This document shows positions 53,223 through 63,852 of a stretch of DNA of 64,000 nucleotides, piece after piece; positions within the stretch are counted from its first letter, which is position 1; the number at the start of each line of letters is the position of its first letter. The DNA comes from a bacterium. Its GTDB lineage: Bacteria > Planctomycetota > Planctomycetia > Planctomycetales > Planctomycetaceae. Location of the stretch: the NCBI GenBank assembly GCA_016125225.1, contig WGME01000001.1, positions 119,747-183,746 of the forward strand, in the 5' to 3' direction. The translations under genes and the position numbers were made by a program. The notes beneath the pieces are model-generated. The model was not told where the DNA came from and did not search any database. It worked only from the letters and a program-made list of their open reading frames with translations.

Positions 53223-54458
53223 TTATGCGGCCGGGGCGGCTTCAACCTTGAGGGCCTTGCCGATGGCACGCACGGCTTGTCGTAACCGTTGGCTGTTTTC
53301 CACAATCGCCAACCGCAAGTAGCCTTCGCCTTCTTCACCGAAACCGCGTCCAGGACTGACGGCGACGCCCGCTTCTTCCATCAGCTTCATCGAAAAGTCG
53401 ATGGACCCCATCTGAGCCCACGGTTCGGGAATCTTCGCCCAGCAGAACATGCCCGCCTTGGGCTTTTCGACCTCCCAACCGATGCGGTTGAGCCCATCGA
53501 CGAGAACATCGCGGCGTTCCTCGTATTCCTTGGCGATGGCATCGACGGCGTCTTCACAGTGCCGCATCGCGACGATCGCCGAAATCTGAATCGCCTGGAA
53601 GATGCCGTAGTCGTAATAACCTTTGATGGTCTGCAAGGCACGCACCATTTCGCGATTGCCACAGCAGAAACCGATCCGCCAGCCCGCCATGCTGAAGCCC
53701 TTGCTCATCGTCGTCAGCTCAACACCGACATCGTGAGCCCCGGGAGAGGCGAGAAAACTGGGAGCCTGGTAGCCGTCGTAGCAGATGTCGGCGTAGGCGA
53801 AATCACTGATCACCAGGAACTTGTACTTCTTGGCAAGCAACACCAGGCGATCGAAGAAGCTTTGTTCGACGCACGTTCCCGACGGATTGTGAGGAAAGTT
53901 GGCGATCACCAGCTTCGGCTTGGGGTAAAGATGCTGGCAAGTGTATTCGACGTTCTCGAGAAATTTGTCGGGATCACGAACATCCAGGGCGATCACATTC
54001 CCTGAAGCGAGCATCACCGAATAGGCGTGAATCGGGAACGTAGGAGCCGGGACGATGGCCGTATCGCCGGGCCCCATCATTGCCAGACACATATGGCTGA
54101 AGCCTTCCTTAGACCCCAGACAGGCGATGATTTCATTATCGGGATTGAGGGTGACGCCATACTTCCGCTGGTAACGCGCGGCGACTTCCTTGCGCAGATT
54201 GAAGATGCCGTTGGCGACCGAATACCGGTGGTTCTTCGGATCGAGCAAGGCTTCCTTCATTTTCTCCGTGACCATGTCGGCCGGAGGGTCGGTCGGGTTG
54301 CCCATGCCGAGGTCGATCACATCGATACCGGCGACGCGTTTTTCGTGCTTGAGCTTGTTGATTCGCCCGAACAGATAGGGGGGCAAGCGCTTGATGCGGT
54401 CGGCCACCGGAATAGTGAACGGGACATCAGCAACGGGAACTTCAGATTCATTACGCAT
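53223..54458 (-). CDS. alaC: Alanine-pyruvate type aminotransferase AlaC
   Basis: 411 aa. Class I PLP aminotransferase, closely like E. coli Ala[74 protein letters not shown], and the PLP Lys in [15 protein letters not shown] near 236, and [16 protein letters not shown]. It makes alanine from pyruvate and glutamate; a related role in lysine synthesis (LL-DAP aminotransferase) is less likely by these motifs. The ATG at 54458 is the first good start after an N-terminal frame extension. Confidence 0.93.
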   Translation of the reverse strand: MRNESEVPVADVPFTIPVADRIKRLPPYLFGRINKLKHEKRVAGIDVIDLGMGNPTDPPADMVTEKMKEALLDPKNHRYSVANGIFNLRKEVAARYQRKYGVTLNPDNEIIACLGSKEGFSHMCLAMMGPGDTAIVPAPTFPIHAYSVMLASGNVIALDVRDPDKFLENVEYTCQHLYPKPKLVIANFPHNPSGTCVEQSFFDRLVLLAKKYKFLVISDFAYADICYDGYQAPSFLASPGAHDVGVELTTMSKGFSMAGWRIGFCCGNREMVRALQTIKGYYDYGIFQAIQISAIVAMRHCEDAVDAIAKEYEERRDVLVDGLNRIGWEVEKPKAGMFCWAKIPEPWAQMGSIDFSMKLMEEAGVAVSPGRGFGEEGEGYLRLAIVENSQRLRQAVRAIGKALKVEAAPAA

Positions 54459-54587
54459 GGCGAGGCGACAATCCAGAGAACGCAATGCAAGGCGGCATTG
54501 CAACACAACACCAGTCTGAGTCTATCAGAGGCGAAAAACGGCGGGAAGTTCGGTTGCCGCCGTGGGCGCGAAGTTCTCGGGATGGAC

Positions 54588-56990
54588 TCAGGCCTCTGGA
54601 CTGGGAGAATCAAGGCGAAACCAGCAGATGGCGCCCCCTTCCGGGCGATTTTCGAGTCGCAAATCGCCGCCGTGTTTTTGAGCAATTCGCATCGCCGTTG
54701 CCAGACCGATTCCATTGCCCTCGAACTCATCCGCGTGATGGAGCCGCTCGAAGGGCATGACCGCTTTGTCGGAGAAGCGAGCATCAAACCCCGCGCCGTT
54801 ATCTCGCACTGCGAACCAGCGACCATCGGGACGGGTTTCCGCGAGAAACTCGATCACCGGATGCGGCTGCTTACGCGTGTACTTCCAGGCATTGTCGACC
54901 AGATTATCTATGAGAATCGCTAGCAGTTGCCGATCGCCATTCACGATAGCAGTGGCGGCGGTCTTCAGTTGAACTTCGCGTTTCCGATCGGCCTGTTGCC
55001 GTTGATCGAAAGCCTGACGCACCAACCCCGCCAGATCGACTGGCTCCCTCGAGACTTCTTGTCGGGCAACTCGCGCCATACGCAGTAACGCATCAATCAG
55101 GTCTCCCATGCGCGCCGTCGCTGCGCGGATGCGTCGCAAATGGTCACGACACACGTCATCTAACGCCCCGCCGCAATCGTCTTCCAAAGCCTGACTGAAG
55201 CCGGAAATGGCCCGCAATGGCGTGCGCAAATCGTGAGCCACGGAATACGAGAACGTTTCCAGATCGCGCAAAGCTCCCTGCAGGTCAGAGGTGCGATCTT
55301 TGACCCGTAACTCCAGATGTTCATTGAGTTGCCGGAGTTCCAGTTCCACACGTTTCCGTTCGGTGACATCATTGACGAGACACGCAATGGCAAAAAGTTT
55401 TCCATGCTCATCGAACAGCGGAGTATTGAACCATTCACAGTCGATGATACGCCCGGCTTTGGTCACATTCTGGTTGTCGTTCTGATAGCCCCCTGCCCCC
55501 TGACAGAGACGCTCGAAGACGTCCTTGATTTGAGGGCGAATGTTTTCGGGTACAAAAAAGTCAAAATACGATCCCAACACTTCTTCTTCGGTCCAACCGA
55601 AAATTTCCGTCGCCGCCGGGTTCCAGCGCTGAATCCGGCCCTGCTCATCAAGTTCGACACAACCGACAGGTGTCCGCCAGATATGGGCCTGCAACCGGCC
55701 GTTGCTTTGAATTAACTCTGAATTGACCGATTCCAGAGCCGTCTGACGTTCGCGAACCCGTTCTGCCAGTTGATTCAGCGTCACCGACAGTTGCACGATT
55801 TCAGCCGGACCATCGATGACGGGCATCACCAGGCGTTGCCCCGCCGAAAGTTCTCGGGCATGTTCGTCCAGCTCTTGTAACGGCTGCGCGATGTAACTCG
55901 AGATCCACCAGGCCACAATCGAAGCAACGACTCCCGTGCCAATAAAGGCCCCCAGAAACGACAACTGACGAGTCACAACTCCTCGCGGTGAGTTTTGCAC
56001 AGGCCAGAATTCCGCCACCAACCATTCGGGTCGCCGTGGACCAGCCAGAGTGGCCCCTGCCACCCGCCACTGCTGACCTTGAATTTCGATCATGGGATGG
56101 GACTGTATGAATTGGGGCGTCAAGGCATACTCGGCCGGCAACCCTGCTACAAAGCGATTGACCAACTCCGTCGGCCACGGCTCACGGGGATTCGCCTTGG
56201 GCTGTGCGATGGGTTTCCAGGTTCCATCTTTCCGATGCTCCACAATCAACAGCTTGCCTGTAACTTGCGATTGCACGCGTTGGAGAAACTCGGACAGCGA
56301 TGCCAACTCCAGGTCGATATCCCAGATCAGGGCCATCCGTCCGGCGTCATCAAAGACCGGCGTGGCAAACGTGATACCAGGAATGTCACCCTGCTGAGTG
56401 CCATCCCAGAACAGGTAACTGTCGGTCCAGGTCGATCGCCTGGCTTTCGCCGCCTGCTGGTAAAACGGCCGCAGCTTCAAGTCGTAAGTTTCCCGTGGAT
56501 TACCACTGTTGGTCCAGGGAATGGCATCCATAGGTTCGAGACCCCGTACCGACGGGCGATAGTCACGGATCTGTGGCCCGGTCACAGCGTCGCGCACATA
56601 CATGCGCACGATCAATGAGTGGTCAGGCAGCCGCCGCAGCATGGCATATTCGCCCGTATCTGTAATGCCGACCCCGAAATACGAGATTTGGCGATGGGGT
56701 TCGACAGTGGTCCAAAGCTGCTGAAAGATGTCTGGGAAATCGGCCGACGTTAATGCTCCTTCCGGTGCGAGTTTGGCGAACAAGTCTTCATGTTCGGTGG
56801 TCACTCGAACAAGTTCGTCTAATCGGTCTGTCACGCGTTGCAGCGATTGCTGAACGACCTGCTGAGACATTTCTTGAATAGATTGTTCGTGGACTTCAAA
56901 CGACAAGTAGGTAACAAGCGCCATGCCACCCAAAGTGGTCACCAGCAGCGTGACGAGCAGCACGCCACTAAAGCTGATCCGCCGTTGCAT
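54588..56990 (-). CDS. Membrane sensor histidine kinase (Cache-HAMP-PAS-HisKA)
   Basis: 800 aa. TM1 at about 7-29; a periplasmic sensing region of about 300 residues (Cache-like); TM2 at 342-363; HAMP at about 364-417; PAS with its C-terminal PAC at about 430-545 (RIQRWNPAATEIFGWTEEEVLG near 463); HisKA with phospho-acceptor H near 585 in AHDLRTPLRAISGF; HATPase with N box (NLVDNAWKY near 695), G1 (DNGAGFD near 733) and G2 (GIGLAT near 760). The ATG at 56990 has AAGGTGG upstream. No response regulator is adjacent. Confidence 0.93.
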   Translation of the reverse strand: MQRRISFSGVLLVTLLVTTLGGMALVTYLSFEVHEQSIQEMSQQVVQQSLQRVTDRLDELVRVTTEHEDLFAKLAPEGALTSADFPDIFQQLWTTVEPHRQISYFGVGITDTGEYAMLRRLPDHSLIVRMYVRDAVTGPQIRDYRPSVRGLEPMDAIPWTNSGNPRETYDLKLRPFYQQAAKARRSTWTDSYLFWDGTQQGDIPGITFATPVFDDAGRMALIWDIDLELASLSEFLQRVQSQVTGKLLIVEHRKDGTWKPIAQPKANPREPWPTELVNRFVAGLPAEYALTPQFIQSHPMIEIQGQQWRVAGATLAGPRRPEWLVAEFWPVQNSPRGVVTRQLSFLGAFIGTGVVASIVAWWISSYIAQPLQELDEHARELSAGQRLVMPVIDGPAEIVQLSVTLNQLAERVRERQTALESVNSELIQSNGRLQAHIWRTPVGCVELDEQGRIQRWNPAATEIFGWTEEEVLGSYFDFFVPENIRPQIKDVFERLCQGAGGYQNDNQNVTKAGRIIDCEWFNTPLFDEHGKLFAIACLVNDVTERKRVELELRQLNEHLELRVKDRTSDLQGALRDLETFSYSVAHDLRTPLRAISGFSQALEDDCGGALDDVCRDHLRRIRAATARMGDLIDALLRMARVARQEVSREPVDLAGLVRQAFDQRQQADRKREVQLKTAATAIVNGDRQLLAILIDNLVDNAWKYTRKQPHPVIEFLAETRPDGRWFAVRDNGAGFDARFSDKAVMPFERLHHADEFEGNGIGLATAMRIAQKHGGDLRLENRPEGGAICWFRLDSPSPEA

Positions 56991-57166
56991 GAATCCACCT
57001 TCACCACCAGGACGAGCGCTCAAGAAACACTCAGGTATCACCTGAAATGCGAGGGTAACCCACGCGTGAACGGAATGGTACTGGCGAAAGAAACGATCCG
57101 TGGAAAAGGGCCACTTCCTCGGCACACGCTCGTCGCGGGAAGGTCACTGTCTCGTGCAGGGAATCG

Positions 57167-58498
57167 CTACAGCAAATCGCTGGCGAGTTCGGCCAGCGCA
57201 CTCCGTTCGCCCTTTTCCAATGTGATGTGGGCGTAGATCGATTGCCCGACCATCCGGCTGATCAGATAGCTCAATCCGTTCGACAGCGAATCAAGATAGG
57301 GATGATCGATCTGATGGATATCCCCGGTGAAGACCACTTTAGTCCCTTCACCAGCGCGGGTGATAATCGTTTTCACTTCGTGTGGCGTCAGGTTCTGAGC
57401 CTCATCGATGATGAAAAACGTTCGCTGCAGGCTGCGTCCGCGAATGTACGGGAGCGGTGCCACTTCCAATTTGTGCTGCTCCAGCCATTCCTGCACTTTG
57501 CTGCCGGAATCCCCTTCGCCGTGCTGATGTTTGATGACCCCCAGATTGTCATACAGCGGATGCATATAGGGGTCGAGTTTGGCCCCGATATCGCCGGGCA
57601 GATATCCCAAGTCGCGATTGCTGAGGGCCACAACCGGCCGGGCCAGCAGGATTTGGCGGTAACGGGTCTTCGCTTCCAAGGCCGCGGCTAATGCCAGCAG
57701 CGTTTTGCCCGAACCAGCTTTTCCGACCAATGTGACCAGCTTGATGTCGTCATCCAACAGCGCCCGAATCGCGAACGATTGCTCGGCGTTACGGGGTTGA
57801 ATGCCATAGGCCGAAATCTTCTCCACCCGTCCAAAGGTTTGATCCGATGCGCGATACGTGGCCAGCACCGACTTCGAACCATTCTTCAGGACAAAGTTCT
57901 CATTCGGCCGCGGGCCATCAACCAAGGGGACATGGGAACTCGGCACACGGCCTTCCCGGTAGAACGCATCGACCAGATCGGTCGACATTTCGGTCACATA
58001 CCGCTTGCCCGTGTAGAGCTTTTCATGCGTCTCGATCTTGTCGTTTTTGTAGTCCTGCGCGATCAGACCCAGCGACTTGGCCTTCATCCGCAGATTGGTG
58101 TCCTTGGAGATCAGGATCACCGGACGATGCCGTTCCTGTTCCCGCAAGGTGAGTGCCAGATCGAGAATGCGATGGTCGGGGCTGTCCGACAGAAAGGTAT
58201 CTCGTAAGGTTTGCGAATGAGTGCGGGCCATGATCACGCGCACGCATCCCAGCCCCGGCCCCAGGTCGGCCCCTTTGGCACTCAACAGATCGCCGGTCAG
58301 TTCATCGAGTCGGCGAAGGAAAGCCCGGGCCTGGAAGTGAATATCTTCGTTGCCCTTTTTGAATCGATCGAGTTCTTCGAGAACGGTAATCGGGATGACA
58401 ATATCGTTCTCTTCAAAGCAGCGAAGGCAGCCGGCGTCATGAAGAATGACATTCGTGTCCAGCACGAACAACTTGGCGTCGCCCCGCGCCTCACTCAT
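57167..58498 (-). CDS. PIN-PhoH ATPase/ribonuclease
   Basis: 443 aa. Fused PIN (about 8-150; [13 protein letters not shown] with D14 and EELDRFKK) and PhoH ATPase (from about 230; Walker A GKAGSGKT near 264, Walker [13 protein letters not shown] near 365). PhoH2 proteins unwind and cut RNA and couple to toxin-like activity. Conserved [18 protein letters not shown] and [13 protein letters not shown] are family marks. The ATG at 58498 has a strong GGAGGG site four bases upstream. Single-gene unit. Confidence 0.95.
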   Translation of the reverse strand: MSEARGDAKLFVLDTNVILHDAGCLRCFEENDIVIPITVLEELDRFKKGNEDIHFQARAFLRRLDELTGDLLSAKGADLGPGLGCVRVIMARTHSQTLRDTFLSDSPDHRILDLALTLREQERHRPVILISKDTNLRMKAKSLGLIAQDYKNDKIETHEKLYTGKRYVTEMSTDLVDAFYREGRVPSSHVPLVDGPRPNENFVLKNGSKSVLATYRASDQTFGRVEKISAYGIQPRNAEQSFAIRALLDDDIKLVTLVGKAGSGKTLLALAAALEAKTRYRQILLARPVVALSNRDLGYLPGDIGAKLDPYMHPLYDNLGVIKHQHGEGDSGSKVQEWLEQHKLEVAPLPYIRGRSLQRTFFIIDEAQNLTPHEVKTIITRAGEGTKVVFTGDIHQIDHPYLDSLSNGLSYLISRMVGQSIYAHITLEKGERSALAELASDLL

Positions 58499-58624
58499 CG
58501 AACCCTCCGTGGTTACCTACTAGGGAAGGAACAGTTCCAGAGCCTTCGGTGGTTGAGCCTACCGCGATTCAGGCAAACTGGTCAAGCCATCGTGCCTGGG
58601 CGCCGCGGATTGTTCCACCAGAAC

Positions 58625-61600
58625 TCATGGAGAATTCAAACTTGCATCGGTCGTCTCTTCCTTGGTCTCAGAATCTTTGATCTCAGCGGCCTTCTGTAGA
58701 ATATCCTGTGTTTTGCGACGGCTCTCTTTGGTGTGCATCACCAGTTGATCGCGATAACTGCGGAACGGCCGAATCAGCAAGCGTTCCAGCACCAGTTGCC
58801 GGGTTTCCCATTCGGAGGTGGTATACCCAGCCGAGATGGCCAAGGGGGCCAGCGTATCAATCGCCCGCTCCACAGAGACCAGACTTCGCTCGATTTCCTG
58901 CAAGGTAACCTTGGCCGATTTTGACGGTCGCTGATTCCGGATTTCCCACCGACTGCGTAACACCTGCAGCAGACCGTTCAGAATCTCGAAACGTTCCGCA
59001 TCATCGGCGACGGCGTCGGGATGTTGCACCACATGATCGATGGCCGCAATCACATTCCGCACCGAAGCATCCCCGGCAGGGGCGTAGTAAATCACATGCA
59101 GCCGATGCGACAATTCCCTGGCCGGGTCGACATCACCCCGCGCGTAGAGTTCCGCCAGTTCCTGATGAGCGAACAACGTCAGCAATGGATCGTACGGTTC
59201 CAGAAGTTGTTCCAACGGGATGAGAGCTTCCGCTTCCGGCACTTCCGTGGAGAGAGCACGACCGAGGACGACAAAGTAGTTTTTTCGCCGGACATCTTCG
59301 GGATGCCACGACTGTGATTCGTGACGTACCAGTTGCAAACCGGTCCGCGGACGATCCTGCAGTTGCTCACGAAGTTCTTTGCGATATTCCCACCAGAACG
59401 AATCGGGAAACTGCTTAACCAGCGCCGCTTGCGAGACGACTTCCGCTAGCCGTCGCAATACCAGCGGTTCATCCTGATTGCTCGACAACCAACTCAAATA
59501 ACGGCTTTGCCGTGAAGTCGCAACGGTGTTCAAAGATTGCGGTGGCTGCCCCGGCTGTGCCAGGGGATAAACTCTCGCCGAGCTGCGTGGCTTCTGTAGA
59601 ACCGCAGCAATCTCTTGTGGCTTGGAACTCCAGCGGAGCAGTTCCCGGGGCGTGAAGAAGGCCAGCCAGCTATCGGTTGTGAAGAGCGGTTTGGCCCCCA
59701 CATCCGCGACCGCTTCCGCTAATGCAGCACGGTCGTAGGCCGGAAAGTTGAGGGGCGTACACCAGTCCCACTGGCAGCGCGACAGCATGTGCATCACATG
59801 CGGACGTTCCAGCCGCTGGGGCAAATCGTCTTTCACCAAGGCTGCGGGATCGTGCGCTCCTAACAACAGAAACTCACCCGTCCCCACTTCCATGCATACC
59901 ACTTCGGGAAAGGCCCGCTGCAAACCAGCCATCGCGGTCAGCAAGGGTTTCGGACCGAAATCAATCGAATTGAACCGCTGACAGAAAATCCCTTGAGGCG
60001 TGAGATGCTGTGCCGCTCGCTCATAGTATTCCGTCGTGACCATCGACGTTGCCTGAGGCAATGCCGCCGAGGGAATTGACGATACGATCACATCGAATTG
60101 TTCGCTGGCAGGGAGCAGCAACCATTCCGCCGGCTGGCGGAGACGATGACAGCGTTCGTCCTGAAAGGGATGGAAACCACAACGGGGGAAGACGTCTTGT
60201 TCGAGCAGGTTCATCAGACCGTCATCGGCTTCACAGCACATGACTTCGCTAACCGGGAAGGTTAGTGCGGCCTGCAATGAGGCGCTGCTGCCCACGCCGA
60301 GCAGCAATACGCGGGCCGGTTGATCGACCAGTACCAGGGGCCACACCGCCGCAGCGACCTCCGGACCATACTGCGGAGCCCAGTCCGGCTGAGTGGTGAG
60401 GGCTCCCACGGGAACTCCCTGGTTCCGCAACTGCAGTTGCCCCCCATGCGATTGCCACAGTGTCCAGCGGCCTTGTCCGCTGGCTTGCGTCGCCACGCGA
60501 TGAGTGCTGTCGAGTTGTGGCAGGAGTTTCGTTTCCCAACCGGAACGGGAAGCGATGGCCGACGTGGTCGAAAAGAGGAGTTTCGTCGCCTGGAATTCGG
60601 GCCAACTCAGCCCGGCGAAAGCCACGATGATGCCCCACAGACTCGCGATGCCCACCGGTCGGATGACACACCACCAACCGATCTGTCGGCCCTCTGCGAT
60701 CTCCATCCCGCCCGCCGCGAGACCCAACGGCACAACACCCAGCCACAGCGCGACAATCGAATCGATCCCAGTAAGACCCGCATATTCCCGCATGGCCATC
60801 CCGGCTAACACGGCCATAGCACTGTACGTGAACCCGGCCTGCATGACTCGCCCGAATCCATAACCCAGGGGGAAGAGGAAAGCCGCCAGCAACACCAGAC
60901 GGTTCACTTCCAACAAGATGGGTGTGGTGATGCGACTGTTCAACCAGAGGCAGAGAGGAATCAAACAGGCCGCGAGCACCAGTTGCCAGGTTCCCGCGAA
61001 AGTCAGGCCCCATAAAAGACGGCGCAGCGGCGCCTCGGTCATCACATGAGTTTGCGTTCCTTGTCGATTGCCAGCCGCACAGCCAATCGCCAACCAAGCC
61101 GCTACCGCCAGCCATTGCGGCACCGTCGCGGGCATCACTTCACTGAAAAGCTGAGTGACCGTCGCGGTTTGCCAGCCGATAATCGCAGCGACGCCAAGGG
61201 TGCATGCCACGAATCCCGCCGAAGTAGGAGATACTGTGGTCGATGGCAGAGTCGGCGTGTCGTCCAAGTTCGATAATGCCTGCGGGCGCACCAGCAACCC
61301 GGCCGCGGCCACCAGCAGAGTAGCCCCCAGAGTGCTGCTAACACCCACCGCCGGGACAATGACATACGCGGCCAACAGCAGGCCGAGCCCACTGGCCATG
61401 AGACGGAGCCCGTGGTTACCCCCCGCATCCGTCGTGGCAGCCCGCGTGCCCTCCAGAAGTAGAAGTCGTGACCAGACCGCCACCGGAACCGCCCAGGTCA
61501 ATATTCCACTCAGACAGAGCGACGCTTCTACCAACCCGGATTGATTCCAGAACGCCGTCGGCAAATCCTCGAGCAATTCTAACTGCACGGCGAACCAGGA

Positions 61601-61873
61601 CGGCCACACCACCCAAATCGTCGCCAGCCAGAAGAGCGATTGACGATCGGACCAGCTTCCGTGCGGTGTCGAGGCATGCCACAACAAGCCCACCGCGATG
61701 CCACAGATCATCCCGAGTTGCACACCAAACCCGGTTCCCCAAGTAGCGATCCAGGCGGAGAACAGGGACAGGATGGACGCCGCAACAGCAATCCCTAAAA
61801 CGGCTTCCGACAACCAGAACCGTGCCTTCAGCGGCACGCGAATCGATTGGACTAAGGCTGGTAGCCCGCGCAT
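58625..61873 (-). CDS. Giant membrane protein with spermidine-synthase-like domain
   Basis: 1082 aa from the ATG at 61873, five bases after AAGGA. About 12-14 membrane helices fill residues about 25-480. A SAM-binding Rossmann domain follows (about 505-700): VLLLGVGSSASLQAAL near 519, CCEADDGL, FDVIVSSIPSAALPQ and TTEYYERAAQHLTPQGIFCQRFN. In real spermidine synthases the catalytic loop has a DS(S/T)DP motif; here it is SSIPS, so putrescine aminopropylation is unlikely. A helical soluble region of about 300 residues ends it. It sits 75 bases after the glycosyltransferase-like gene. Confidence 0.88.
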   Translation of the reverse strand: MRGLPALVQSIRVPLKARFWLSEAVLGIAVAASILSLFSAWIATWGTGFGVQLGMICGIAVGLLWHASTPHGSWSDRQSLFWLATIWVVWPSWFAVQLELLEDLPTAFWNQSGLVEASLCLSGILTWAVPVAVWSRLLLLEGTRAATTDAGGNHGLRLMASGLGLLLAAYVIVPAVGVSSTLGATLLVAAAGLLVRPQALSNLDDTPTLPSTTVSPTSAGFVACTLGVAAIIGWQTATVTQLFSEVMPATVPQWLAVAAWLAIGCAAGNRQGTQTHVMTEAPLRRLLWGLTFAGTWQLVLAACLIPLCLWLNSRITTPILLEVNRLVLLAAFLFPLGYGFGRVMQAGFTYSAMAVLAGMAMREYAGLTGIDSIVALWLGVVPLGLAAGGMEIAEGRQIGWWCVIRPVGIASLWGIIVAFAGLSWPEFQATKLLFSTTSAIASRSGWETKLLPQLDSTHRVATQASGQGRWTLWQSHGGQLQLRNQGVPVGALTTQPDWAPQYGPEVAAAVWPLVLVDQPARVLLLGVGSSASLQAALTFPVSEVMCCEADDGLMNLLEQDVFPRCGFHPFQDERCHRLRQPAEWLLLPASEQFDVIVSSIPSAALPQATSMVTTEYYERAAQHLTPQGIFCQRFNSIDFGPKPLLTAMAGLQRAFPEVVCMEVGTGEFLLLGAHDPAALVKDDLPQRLERPHVMHMLSRCQWDWCTPLNFPAYDRAALAEAVADVGAKPLFTTDSWLAFFTPRELLRWSSKPQEIAAVLQKPRSSARVYPLAQPGQPPQSLNTVATSRQSRYLSWLSSNQDEPLVLRRLAEVVSQAALVKQFPDSFWWEYRKELREQLQDRPRTGLQLVRHESQSWHPEDVRRKNYFVVLGRALSTEVPEAEALIPLEQLLEPYDPLLTLFAHQELAELYARGDVDPARELSHRLHVIYYAPAGDASVRNVIAAIDHVVQHPDAVADDAERFEILNGLLQVLRSRWEIRNQRPSKSAKVTLQEIERSLVSVERAIDTLAPLAISAGYTTSEWETRQLVLERLLIRPFRSYRDQLVMHTKESRRKTQDILQKAAEIKDSETKEETTDASLNSP

Positions 61874-61948
61874 GACGTCCTTGCCCCTCTGAACGAATGC
61901 TGCCCATTCCTTGGGCAGGTCCGGCAATTTTTACCGGATTACGCCGTT

Positions 61949-63367
61949 TCACGGAAGACGAATTGTGGAACGGCTGGCCAGGCGGACCCACAAACCGGCT
62001 ACAGCAGCAACAATCAATAGTGGTTCCAGACCGCACCGGTATCGGTAGAGCGGAATCTCCAGTGTCGCGGTGAGGAACGTCGTCGCCAACAGGATGAGTG
62101 CAATATACACTCCCGCAGGACGAGTCGCTGGCAGAGCGACCAACCAGATCAACCCCGTGCCAGCCAGCAGAATGCCGAGCAAACTCGTGAAGCGTTGCCG
62201 TTCGGGTGTCCATTCCATAAGTGCCATCATGGTGCGCGTCCAGCCGGGCGACTGCCAGCGATATTGGTCGGCATAGACACGCTGTGCCCGGATGTCGGCC
62301 GGTTCCTCGATGAGATCAGTCGGCCATTCCCAGCAGTACCAGAAGGTGGCACACCGCGCGAAGGTGCAACCCGCTGCTCTCCAGGGCTGGCGGGCGATGG
62401 CGTCGCGGGCCATGTGTTCCATCAGTTCATCGACCGCGACATCGTTCAAACCCGATTCGGCCAAGGCTCGCGCGGTTGACCAGTTATGTCGCCAGTCGAT
62501 CGGTGCGGCACCAATTCGCTGATGGACTTCCCGGGCCGCCGATGTCTCAGGGTCGTCGAGATGCGCTCCCGGCCAGGGGCTGAAGTTGGCCGTCCAAAGT
62601 TCACGACCTGTGAAGACCACCAACGAGAACCGCTCAAACAACAATTGATTACGCAAACACCAAGGCAGCAACGTCAGCGAGAACATGACCGGTGCTGCAG
62701 TGGCTACCAGTATGCGACAGGGCCAACCGGAATGAGATTTCCGGGCCGACCAGAGTTCCAGGATCAGCATCGCGGGAAAGGCGGCAAGTAACGACGGCCG
62801 CACTAACACGCCACAACCGAGCACAAACCCGGCGAACATCCACCGCTTCCAACAACCGCAGTGCCATGCCAGCAGAGATAACCAGCAGGTTAGCACCAGC
62901 AGGAAGGTGGCAAGCGACTCCGTCAGTAACCAGTTGGCATACAGTGGCCGGGCGGTTGAACAAACACAAACCGCCCAGGCGAATCCCATGGCACGAACGG
63001 ATCGCGTCATTTGCCAGGTCATGGCGGCGGTCACGAGAGACGTCAGCCAGACACACAAATGCTGCACGATCACCGTCACGAAAAGTGCGTGCTCACCGGT
63101 CAGGCTGCGGATCAGCCCCAGAAACCACGGATAACCAGGCGTGCGATACGCGACCGGGTGCTCAGCCAGCCACCAGTCTCCCTGAGCCACGGCATCGGCC
63201 ATTCGCCAGTAGACCGTGGAATCGCCCCACGGCTGAACTTGTCCGGCCGCCATCAACGCCAGATGTTTCAACAAATCCGCCAGGGCCAAAACGGTCACCA
63301 ACGCGATCACCCGCCCGGTCCAGGGAAAGGGCATCGGTCGTTCACAGGCACCGCTCGCGGACTTCAC
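61949..63367 (-). CDS. ArnT/PMT-like membrane glycosyltransferase
   Basis: 472 aa with about 10-11 hydrophobic segments. Dolichyl/undecaprenyl-phosphate sugar transferase family (ArnT/GT39-like): the acidic first loop GDSTVYWRMADAVAQGDWWLAEHPVAYRTPGYPWFLG at about 48-85 is the sugar-lipid site region, and LLTESLATFLLVLTCWLSL is typical. It probably moves a sugar from a lipid carrier to an envelope acceptor; both are unknown. Starts with GTG at 63367, seven bases after AAGG, and overlaps the rhodanese stop by four bases, so they are coupled. Confidence 0.85.
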   Translation of the reverse strand: MKSASGACERPMPFPWTGRVIALVTVLALADLLKHLALMAAGQVQPWGDSTVYWRMADAVAQGDWWLAEHPVAYRTPGYPWFLGLIRSLTGEHALFVTVIVQHLCVWLTSLVTAAMTWQMTRSVRAMGFAWAVCVCSTARPLYANWLLTESLATFLLVLTCWLSLLAWHCGCWKRWMFAGFVLGCGVLVRPSLLAAFPAMLILELWSARKSHSGWPCRILVATAAPVMFSLTLLPWCLRNQLLFERFSLVVFTGRELWTANFSPWPGAHLDDPETSAAREVHQRIGAAPIDWRHNWSTARALAESGLNDVAVDELMEHMARDAIARQPWRAAGCTFARCATFWYCWEWPTDLIEEPADIRAQRVYADQYRWQSPGWTRTMMALMEWTPERQRFTSLLGILLAGTGLIWLVALPATRPAGVYIALILLATTFLTATLEIPLYRYRCGLEPLLIVAAVAGLWVRLASRSTIRLP

Positions 63368-63759
63368 TCCGCAGCCTTTTCAAACCCGGCACTGAGCAGA
63401 TCTTTGTAACCGGGTTTGAGCGGACGAACTTCGTAACCGGCTTTCTGCAGGCGATCGGCCGCTTCCAGACATCGCCCGCCAGAAAAGCAGTGCAGGTAAA
63501 TGATTTTCTCTTTGGTCAGCAGACTCTGCAGCTCTTCCGCTGAGACACCCTTGCGTAATTGACTGAGAGAAAGACGCTTGGCCGCCTTCAGATGGCCGTC
63601 ATCCCATTCCGACTTTTCGCGGACATCGATCAGCAAAGCATCGCCTTTGGTAACGCGTTCCTTCACTTCCGGCAAAGGATCTTTCGTGTGTTCCGCCGCG
63701 AATACAGCGGAGAACATGAGCCACGAAGCAACCAGTGCTGTTGCGATGCTGCGTAACAT
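63364..63759 (-). CDS. Exported rhodanese-domain protein
   Basis: 131 aa. Signal peptide at about 1-22, then one rhodanese domain with LLIDVREKSEWDDGHLKAAKRL near 42-63 and the active loop CFSGGRC at 91-97 (C91 catalytic). These move sulfur or sense oxidants in the periplasm. It is the first gene of a three-gene minus-strand run (rhodanese, glycosyltransferase-like, spermidine-synthase-like), the first junction being a GTGA overlap. A single-domain exported rhodanese is common in planctomycetes. Confidence 0.9.
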   Translation of the reverse strand: MLRSIATALVASWLMFSAVFAAEHTKDPLPEVKERVTKGDALLIDVREKSEWDDGHLKAAKRLSLSQLRKGVSAEELQSLLTKEKIIYLHCFSGGRCLEAADRLQKAGYEVRPLKPGYKDLLSAGFEKAAE

Positions 63760-63852
63760 TGCGGTTGTTCCTGTCGACGGGCCGAGAATCTGCTAATGAA
63801 GATTGAACCATGACGGGAAGGAAGTGGGAAGGGCGAAAGCGGAAGGCGGAAT

